Part shown: positions 58,441 to 64,000 of the stretch, one piece after another
How the letters are laid out: each line of letters opens with the position of its first letter
Numbering within the stretch: position 1 is the first letter of the stretch
Assembly: GCA_039586095.1 (NCBI GenBank)
Contig: JBDHLB010000002.1
Span: forward strand, 62,001-126,000
Direction: 5' to 3'
Source of the DNA: JBDHBD01 sp039586095
GTDB taxonomy: Bacteria; Gemmatimonadota; Gemmatimonadetes; Palauibacterales; Palauibacteraceae
DNA: 64,000 nucleotides
Made by a program: the position numbers and the translations under genes
Notes under the pieces: generated by a model
Seen by the model: only the letters and a program-made list of their open reading frames with translations
Databases searched by the model: none
Told to the model about the DNA's origin: nothing

Positions 58441-59697
58441 CTACATGTTGTCCACCACGGCGCGACCGAACTCGCTCGTCTTGAGCAGCGTGGCGCCTTC
58501 CATGAGGCGCTCGAAGTCGTAGGTGACTCTCTTCTCCGAGATCGTCTTCTCCAGTCCCTGAACGATGAGGTCCGCCGCTTCGGTCCATCCCATGTGACGG
58601 AGCATCATCTCGCCCGACAGCACGAGCGAGCCGGGGTTCACCTTGTCCTGCCCCGCGTACTTGGGGGCCGTGCCGTGCGTGGCCTCGAAGATGGCGTGTC
58701 CGGAGTCGAAGTTGATGTTGGCGCCGGGGGCGATCCCGATTCCGCCCACCTGCGCGGCGAGGGCATCGGAGATGTAGTCGCCGTTCAGGTTCATGGTCGC
58801 GATCACGTCGTATTCGGCCGGTCGGGTCAGGATCTGCTGCAGGAAGGCGTCGGCGATGACGTCCTTGATCAGGATGCCGTCATCGGTTTCGCACCACGGA
58901 CCGCCGCCGACCTCCTTGGCTCCGAACTCCTCCTTCGCGAGCTCGTAGCCCCAGTCCCGGAAGCCACCCTCGGTGAACTTCATGATGTTGCCCTTGTGGA
59001 CGAGCGTGACGCTCTTGAAGCCGCGCTCGCGGGCGTTGTTGATGGCGGCCCGCACCAGGCGCTTCGTGCCCTCCTCCGAAATCGGCTTCACGCCGATCGA
59101 GGCGGTCGCCGGGAAGCGGATCGTGGTCACCCCCATTTCCTCGCGGAGGAAGTCGATGATCTTCCTCACTTCCTCCGTGCCCTCCTGCCACTCGATGCCC
59201 GCATAGATGTCTTCCGTGTTCTCCCGGAAGATCACCATGTCCACCAGCTCCGGCTCTTTCACCGGTGAGGGCGTGCCCGCGTAGTAGCGGACCGGTCGCA
59301 CGCAGGCGAACAGGTCGAGCTTCTGGCGGAGCGTCACGTTGAGCGACCGGAAGCCACCGCCCACGGGCGTGGTGAGCGGGCCCTTGATGGCCACCAGGTG
59401 GTGTCGAATGGCGGTCAGCGTGTCGGCGGGCAGCCAGTCGTCGAACGTGTGGAACGCCTTCTCGCCGGCGAACACCTCGAACCACACGATGCGCCGATCG
59501 CCGCCGTACGCCTTCTCGACGGCTCCGTCGAAGACGTGCTTGGCGGCGGCCCAGATGTCGGGCCCGGTGCCGTCGCCTTCGATGAAGGGGATGATCGGCT
59601 GGCTCGGGACGTTCAGGCGACCGTCTTCCAGAGTGATCAGTTCTCCCTCGCTCGGGGGAGTGAGGTTGTCGTATGCAGGGCTCGTTGCTGTCTTCAT
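58441..59697 (-). CDS. icd: NADP-dependent isocitrate dehydrogenase
   Basis: A 418-residue TCA-cycle enzyme that oxidises isocitrate to 2-oxoglutarate and CO2. Visible are PIIPFIEGDGTGPDIWAAAK, the substrate loop GGGFRSLNVTLRQKLDLFAC with VRPVRYYAGTPSPVKEPE, ENTEDIYAGIEW, the catalytic Lys/Tyr region VHKGNIMKFTEGGFRDWGYE, and the NADP-specific stretch HGTAPKYAGQDKVNPGS, whose Lys-Tyr pair marks NADP rather than NAD use. Length and order are those of the E. coli enzyme (416). Monocistronic in appearance. Confidence 0.95.
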   Translation of the reverse strand: MKTATSPAYDNLTPPSEGELITLEDGRLNVPSQPIIPFIEGDGTGPDIWAAAKHVFDGAVEKAYGGDRRIVWFEVFAGEKAFHTFDDWLPADTLTAIRHHLVAIKGPLTTPVGGGFRSLNVTLRQKLDLFACVRPVRYYAGTPSPVKEPELVDMVIFRENTEDIYAGIEWQEGTEEVRKIIDFLREEMGVTTIRFPATASIGVKPISEEGTKRLVRAAINNARERGFKSVTLVHKGNIMKFTEGGFRDWGYELAKEEFGAKEVGGGPWCETDDGILIKDVIADAFLQQILTRPAEYDVIATMNLNGDYISDALAAQVGGIGIAPGANINFDSGHAIFEATHGTAPKYAGQDKVNPGSLVLSGEMMLRHMGWTEAADLIVQGLEKTISEKRVTYDFERLMEGATLLKTSEFGRAVVDNM

Positions 59698-59877
59698 GAC
59701 TCTCTTCGCGGGTTCTCTGCCTCGCGTGTGGCGCGCTTCGTGCGCTTCACGTTCGCGTTGTTCTTCGGCCGCACGTTACTCTGTACGCGCGCCGGGGATC
59801 GGATGTCGGGTGAACCACATCCACGAACGTACGCGCAGGCAGCGGTCCCGTCGACGGAGAACCGAGTCTTCTCTAGC

Positions 59878-62034
59878 ATGCGCCTGAACAACCGACTTGC
59901 ACGGTCCCTGGTGAGCGTCGCGGCGCTCCTGGCGGCGGCCCTCCTAACCCTCGCTCATTTCCACGTCACCGGCCGGGGTCCCGAGTACGTCGGGCCGCTG
60001 CGTCTCCTCGATGTTCTGTTCGACCTGGCCCTGGCGCTGGTGATCGTCGGCGTCGGTACCGCGCTCGGACGACTGCTTATCAACCGTCTGTTCCCCAGGT
60101 CGGAGCTGGATTCCACCGAGTCGCTTCTGTTCGGTGTGGCGCTGGGACTCGGCACGCTGGCAACGGCGTATCTCTGCCTCGGTGTTCTCAGCCTGTTGGA
60201 CACGTGGGCGCTCACAGCGTTGCTCGCCGTGACGGCCGCCTTCTCGTGGCGGGAGCTGCGATCGCTGCCGGGGCTGTTGCGGGAAGTCGTCGACTTCGTG
60301 CGGACGAACGGAGGCGGTCTCCCGGTCGAGGCGCTCAGGAGGGTCGTGTTCGCCGTCGTCGTGCTCTTCCTGTTCGTTCAGGCCGGGGCGCCGCCGGTCG
60401 ACTGGGACGCGCTGATGTACCACCTGCAGGTGCCCACCCAGTTCCTGGAGCAGGGGCGGATCTTCGTGCCCCAGGACAACCTGCACGTCGCCTTCGTCGG
60501 GCTCGTGCACATGCTCTACCTCCCGATGCTGGCTCTCGAGAGCCAGGCGGGCCCGGCATTCTTCAGCGCCGTGCTGGCGCTCCTGCTGGGCCTGGCCGTG
60601 TTTCGGTTCTGCGTGCGCTTCTTCGGCTCGACGGGCGGCACGTCCGGCCAGGCGGAGGGCTTCGCGGGGGCGGTCGGCTCGATCGGCATGGCCACCATCT
60701 GGGGCACGGGCTCGGTGCTGCTGGTCGCGATTACGCCTCGAGTCGACGTGACCCTTACCCTGTATCTGTTTCTGGCCCACTACACGCTGATCCGTGCGCT
60801 GACCGACGCCGACACCCGGAGAGCCAGCCTGTATCTGTCGGTCGTCCTCTTGGGACTTTCGTTCGGGGTGAAATATCAGGCCGTGCCTTACGCGCTGGCC
60901 CTGATACCGCTCGGCGTTTGGAGCGCCGTGAAGGCGGGAGGAGGGTTGCACAGGGAGTCGGTCGGAGTGCCAGGCACGTTGCGACTGCTGGGCGGCCTTG
61001 CGCTGGCCGGCGTCCTCGTTGCCGCCCCATGGCTGCTCATGAAGCTGCTTCTGCTCGGCTCGCCCGTGTACCCGTTCCTGGCAGACCGACTGCTCGAGCC
61101 CTGGTTGGCCTCGATCTACGGGACGGCGACCGTCCCCGAGACCGTGAACCCGGAGATCTGGCGTGCGCTCGGCTCCGTGCGCTCGCCGTTCAATCTGGTG
61201 GACGTGTTCCTCGCGCCCGAACGACTGACGGTGGAAAGCGAGGGCTCGTTCTACCACGCGAGCCCGCTCTTCCTTCTCCTGCTCTTCTGGCCGCTCGTGT
61301 GGCGACAGAGGATTCTCGCGTACCTCGGCCTGCCCGCGCTCGCCTACGCGCTCATCCTCATCCTCCCCTTCAGCACCACGAATCTCCGGTACCTGATCCC
61401 GTTGGCCGCGCCGCTCACCATCGTCGGCTCGTTCATCCTGGTCCGGGGATGCGATTGGCTGCTGCCCTCGCGTGCCGCCCGGCTCGTCGCGGTTGTGCTG
61501 GCCGCCCTCGTCCTGATCCCCAGCGTCCGGGCCGGCTACGCCACGCTCATGGGGACCCGCAGCCTGGGCTACGTGGCGGGGAGCACTTCGACGACGGAGT
61601 ACATGATCTCACACTACGACCCCGGCGTGCGGATCTACGGCTCCCTGGTCGAGTTTCTGGACGAGTCGGCCCCTCCCGACGCGACAATGCTCATGCTGTT
61701 CGAGGCCCGTGGCTACCATCTGCGCACCGGGGTCATTCAGGACAATCGGCTCACCAACTGGCCCCTGATCGTCCCCTACCTGTCCGACCCGAACTGCCTG
61801 GGCGCAGTGGGGGCGACCCACATGATCCTCGCGACCGGCTCCCTCAGCTACTACGTGTCGCGTGGGCTGGATCCGGAGGTGATGGACCTCGACCTGTTGC
61901 AGGGCTTCGTGAGTCGCTGCTTGCAGCCGATCTACGAAGGGCCGGGTTTCGCTGTGTTCGAGTCAGTCCGCACGCCACGCGTGAGCCACGAGTCCGATGC
62001 CACGGCGCGTGTCGAGGAAGCGTCGCTGAATTAA
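59878..62034 (+). CDS. GT39-like multi-span membrane glycosyltransferase-type protein
   Basis: A 718-residue protein with about 12-13 membrane spans and a C-terminal soluble domain (about 560-700). Near the start of the core, APPVDWDALMYHLQVPTQFL with an Asp and the HLxxP stretch resembles the GT-C (ArnT/PMT-like, GT39) extracytoplasmic loop; WGTGSVLLVAITPRVDVTLT and GVKYQAVPYALALIPLGVWS follow. Such enzymes move sugars from polyprenyl-phosphate carriers onto lipids or proteins. Start 59878 (MRLNNRLARSLVSVAALLAA) is taken because the membrane region begins there; 59803 adds 25 polar residues. Its 3' end overlaps the convergent methyltransferase gene by 72 bases. Confidence 0.7.
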   Translation: MRLNNRLARSLVSVAALLAAALLTLAHFHVTGRGPEYVGPLRLLDVLFDLALALVIVGVGTALGRLLINRLFPRSELDSTESLLFGVALGLGTLATAYLCLGVLSLLDTWALTALLAVTAAFSWRELRSLPGLLREVVDFVRTNGGGLPVEALRRVVFAVVVLFLFVQAGAPPVDWDALMYHLQVPTQFLEQGRIFVPQDNLHVAFVGLVHMLYLPMLALESQAGPAFFSAVLALLLGLAVFRFCVRFFGSTGGTSGQAEGFAGAVGSIGMATIWGTGSVLLVAITPRVDVTLTLYLFLAHYTLIRALTDADTRRASLYLSVVLLGLSFGVKYQAVPYALALIPLGVWSAVKAGGGLHRESVGVPGTLRLLGGLALAGVLVAAPWLLMKLLLLGSPVYPFLADRLLEPWLASIYGTATVPETVNPEIWRALGSVRSPFNLVDVFLAPERLTVESEGSFYHASPLFLLLLFWPLVWRQRILAYLGLPALAYALILILPFSTTNLRYLIPLAAPLTIVGSFILVRGCDWLLPSRAARLVAVVLAALVLIPSVRAGYATLMGTRSLGYVAGSTSTTEYMISHYDPGVRIYGSLVEFLDESAPPDATMLMLFEARGYHLRTGVIQDNRLTNWPLIVPYLSDPNCLGAVGATHMILATGSLSYYVSRGLDPEVMDLDLLQGFVSRCLQPIYEGPGFAVFESVRTPRVSHESDATARVEEASLN

Positions 62035-62694
62035 ACGGAAGGGCATGGAGGCCATCCACGTTGCCCATCCGAAGGCGGCGGGAGGCTGCAGGGCCCTCCC
62101 GCTGGCGGCGGTCCGCTCGGCCAGCGAGTCGCCCGTGGTCTGCCGGCGTGCGATCGAATGGCGCAGCCACTCCAGCATGTTGCCCAAGGGATAACCGTAG
62201 CTCCATACGCGTGGCTCGGTGTAGCCGGCATCGTACAGCAGCTTCGAGAGCTCATCGGGCTCATATCGGCGGTAATGACCGGCCCTCTCGTCCCAGGGCC
62301 CGAAGCGATCGCGGAAAGCGGGCACGCTGAGAATCAGTGACCGGCCAGGGGCTAGGTGCTCCCGCCATTGTCGGAGTGCACCCCGGTCGTCTTCGATGTG
62401 CTCCAACACCTCGAAAACGCAGATGAGATCGAAGGACATGTTCTTCTGAAGGACCGACGTATCGCCGCATGTCACGGTCCCGCCGAAGCGCTCCAGCCGG
62501 CGCTTGGCCCTTTCCCACGAGATGGCATCTTGCTCGAGCCCCAGATAACGAAACCGGCTGGCCAGACGCGTTCCCATCGATCCCTCACCCACACCTATCT
62601 CGAGGACCGTCTCCACGCTGTCCAGGCTATCGAGCAGCGGACTGACAATGTCGTAGCGCAGCCAGGCCGTAAGCGTCATCGGTGGATAACTCAT
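61963..62694 (-). CDS. Class I SAM-dependent methyltransferase
   Basis: A 243-residue protein, MSYPPMTLTAWLRYDIVSPL, with motif I VLEIGVGEGSMGTRLASRFR, acidic loop LGLEQDAISW, motif II CVFEVLEHIEDDRGALRQWR and motif III LAPGRSLILSVPAFRDRFGP. The sequence HYRRYEPDELSKLLYDAGY is typical of sugar/lipid-associated methyltransferases of glycan clusters. The ATG at 62694 overlaps the stop of the upstream GT4 gene (ATGA), so the two are coupled. Its C-terminal 24 codons overlap the GT39-like gene on the other strand. Confidence 0.85.
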   Translation of the reverse strand: MSYPPMTLTAWLRYDIVSPLLDSLDSVETVLEIGVGEGSMGTRLASRFRYLGLEQDAISWERAKRRLERFGGTVTCGDTSVLQKNMSFDLICVFEVLEHIEDDRGALRQWREHLAPGRSLILSVPAFRDRFGPWDERAGHYRRYEPDELSKLLYDAGYTEPRVWSYGYPLGNMLEWLRHSIARRQTTGDSLAERTAASGRALQPPAAFGWATWMASMPFRLIQRRFLDTRRGIGLVAHAWRAD

Positions 62695-63902
62695 GGCGTC
62701 GGCTCGGCTGAGACGCGCTTGTAGAGCGACAGGTGGTCCCGAGCACATGCTTCGGTCGTCAGGCCTTCGCTCTTCACGAAATCTCGGGCTCGCTGGCCCA
62801 TCGTGCGGCGCAGCTCAGCGTCTTGGTGCAGTCGCTCGAGCCTTTCCGCGAGTGCCACAGCATCGCGCGAGGGAAAAAGAAACCCCGTCTCGCCATCCCG
62901 GACGAGCTCTCGAGGTCCCGGAATGTCGCTGACCACAGCGGGAACACCCTGAGCCATCGCCTCGAGGATCACCAGACCGCGACCTTCATGGATCGACGGC
63001 AGCACCACAACGTCACTGGCCTTCAGCCAAGCCGCGACCTGGGCCGGAGGCACCGTGCCCGCGAACGTCACATTGCGAGAGCGAGAACGTCCCACCCGCT
63101 CTCGCAGGGCCTTCTCGCTTGGACCGCCTCCGACCAGAGCGGTAGCGATGGAGTGGCCGGCACGGTCGAGCGCCTGGTGGGCATCGAGCAACGTGTCGAC
63201 CGACTTCGAGGGAATGAGCCGGCCGACAAAGACCACGCGGAGTCCAGGGTGCTCACGAAATGCCATATACTCGTCGCCGGTCGGTATGGCCAACCCTTCA
63301 GACGTGGCCGTAAGATCAACGCCCATGGGGATAAGCCGGATCTGCTCCCCGGGGACGGAGATCGCCTCGAGCAGTCGGGCCTGCCCTTGACTGACCGCGA
63401 CCACAGCTCGGGCGACGCGGCAGACCCGGCGGCTCAGCCAGCGAAGCGGCGGGACGCGCCGGGCAAGCGCAAGATCGGTCCCGTGTGTAGTGACGACCAG
63501 CGGTAGACCATGGCGTCGAGCCGCAATCGCCCCGGCGAGCCCGGCGGGATAGACCCAGTGAGCGTGAACGAGATCAGCGTCCTCCGCGAGCTTGACCGCT
63601 TTGCGGGACAGAGCGCCCACCAGCGTCGGGACCTGCGCCGCCAGCCACGGACGTCGCCTCAGATTGGGCATGATTCCCGCGAAGCCGGCCGCCAGCGACT
63701 GGCCAGACCGAACCCAGTACTGTGCGCGATGAATCTCGACCCCATCTCGCGTCTCTGTTTCCGCGGCATTCGCGGCGCCGGGTGCAAGCACCGTAACACT
63801 CTCACCAGCCCGTGCGATCGCCCTTGCCAGCTGGTGGATAAAGAAACCGCGGGCGTCGTCCTCAGTCGCTGGATAGGCGGAGGTGATGAACAATACTCTC
63901 AT
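62691..63902 (-). CDS. Glycosyltransferase family 4 protein
   Basis: A 403-residue GT-B glycosyltransferase starting MRVLFITSAYPATEDDARGF. N-terminal acceptor domain (1-190) with DLVHAHWVYPAGLAGAIAAR and VVTTHGTDLAL; C-terminal donor domain with RVVFVGRLIPSKSVDTLLDA, ATALVGGGPSEKALRERV, VVVLPSIHEGRGLVILEAMA and GVPAVVSDIPGPRELVRDGE, including the EGRGLVILEAMAQG E-x7-E-type motif of GT4 (canonical EGFGLVLLEAMA). It probably extends a surface glycan, in an operon with the methyltransferase downstream. Confidence 0.92.
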   Translation of the reverse strand: MRVLFITSAYPATEDDARGFFIHQLARAIARAGESVTVLAPGAANAAETETRDGVEIHRAQYWVRSGQSLAAGFAGIMPNLRRRPWLAAQVPTLVGALSRKAVKLAEDADLVHAHWVYPAGLAGAIAARRHGLPLVVTTHGTDLALARRVPPLRWLSRRVCRVARAVVAVSQGQARLLEAISVPGEQIRLIPMGVDLTATSEGLAIPTGDEYMAFREHPGLRVVFVGRLIPSKSVDTLLDAHQALDRAGHSIATALVGGGPSEKALRERVGRSRSRNVTFAGTVPPAQVAAWLKASDVVVLPSIHEGRGLVILEAMAQGVPAVVSDIPGPRELVRDGETGFLFPSRDAVALAERLERLHQDAELRRTMGQRARDFVKSEGLTTEACARDHLSLYKRVSAEPTP

Positions 63903-63940
63903 CGGTCACTTTCACGTGGGCTGACGGGTGGGAAGCCTGT

Positions 63941-64000
63941 ATGAACCTGAAGCCGAAACTGATCTTCCTCCTCAAGCTCGCCTTCTGGGCAGCCCTGATC
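63941..64000 (+). CDS. Start of a membrane protein gene, cut by the window edge
   Basis: ATG at 63941 opens MNLKPKLIFLLKLAFWAALI, a basic start followed by a hydrophobic segment, running off the window. GGTGGGAAG sits a few bases upstream. A membrane-anchored glycosyltransferase of family 2 would fit the glycan neighbourhood, but 20 codons are not enough to say. Confidence 0.5.
   Translation, partial: MNLKPKLIFLLKLAFWAALI

Noticed and set aside
59398..59877. 160-residue N-terminal extension of the GT39-like protein
   Set aside because: It lies antisense over the start of icd and lacks protein character; the membrane region begins after 59878.
60204..62330. 708-codon open frame overlapping the GT39-like gene in another register
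   Set aside because: Arg/Gly/Ala-rich; the overlapping frame has clear membrane spans and family motifs.
1..64000. CRISPR arrays, insertion sequences, prophage genes, rRNA
   Set aside because: No regularly spaced repeats, transposase/integrase motifs or rRNA core sequences were seen.

Overview
The window is high-GC bacterial chromosome, mostly ordinary, with no ribosomal RNA, transfer RNA, CRISPR array or transposase that I can recognise. The gene set suggests a free-living, aerobic, menaquinone-using didermic bacterium, most like the Gemmatimonadota: outer-membrane beta-barrels, secreted tricorn-type and prolyl-oligopeptidase-type peptidases with beta-propellers, a fused two-domain M16 peptidase, Hanks-type kinases, a membrane TolB/TPR protein, and several PIN-domain toxin-antitoxin pairs. 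The phylum call is inference from gene content only.

Layout. 1-3.3 kb: a truncated ornithine aminotransferase, a DUF433/DUF5615 antitoxin-toxin-like pair, menaquinone methyltransferase UbiE/MenG and an orphan AbrB/MazE-type protein. 3.5-8.6 kb: a Nat-type ABC exporter followed closely by tungstate importer genes tupABC. 8.8-10.4 kb: a leftward operon of two small unknown proteins and thymidine kinase, whose reading frame continues without a stop into an SRPBCC domain. 10.9-21 kb: a GYD protein, a rhodanese/metallo-beta-lactamase protein, a class A penicillin-binding protein, a TlpA-type thioredoxin, a VOC protein, a MATE exporter, an outer-membrane protein, an NTP/NDP translocase homologue and a CBS-pair protein.

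21-32 kb is the most unusual part. It begins with a 1042-residue protein joining zinc ribbon, Ser/Thr kinase, membrane segment, formylglycine-generating-enzyme-like domain and alpha/beta hydrolase. Next comes a cyclic-di-GMP cassette: a GGDEF cyclase with a cysteine-stripped FeFe-hydrogenase-like domain, an overlapping conserved unknown protein, a structured intergenic region with a 15-codon ORF behind a perfect Shine-Dalgarno sequence, and a membrane HD-GYP phosphodiesterase. The HD-GYP gene and the convergent BTAD/AAA/TPR regulator beyond it look less GC-rich than their surroundings, which suggests acquisition.

32-46 kb carries a bacilliredoxin-like protein (YtxJ family), a thioesterase, lipoproteins, an M16 peptidase with a downstream epimerase, two VapBC pairs with visible operators, a TolB-like propeller protein and an outer-membrane barrel. 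46-58 kb holds a short soluble kinase and a leftward series with a TPR membrane protein, an EreA/ChaN-like exported protein, an NTF2-like exported protein, an S9 peptidase and a tricorn-type S41 peptidase behind a clear terminator. 58-64 kb has NADP-isocitrate dehydrogenase and a surface-glycan group: GT39-like membrane protein, methyltransferase, GT4 glycosyltransferase and a truncated membrane protein start.

Gene starts were moved inward from the longest reading frame wherever a signal peptide, domain start, ribosome-binding site or stop/start overlap supported it. Family names come from recognised motifs and domain order, not from a search.
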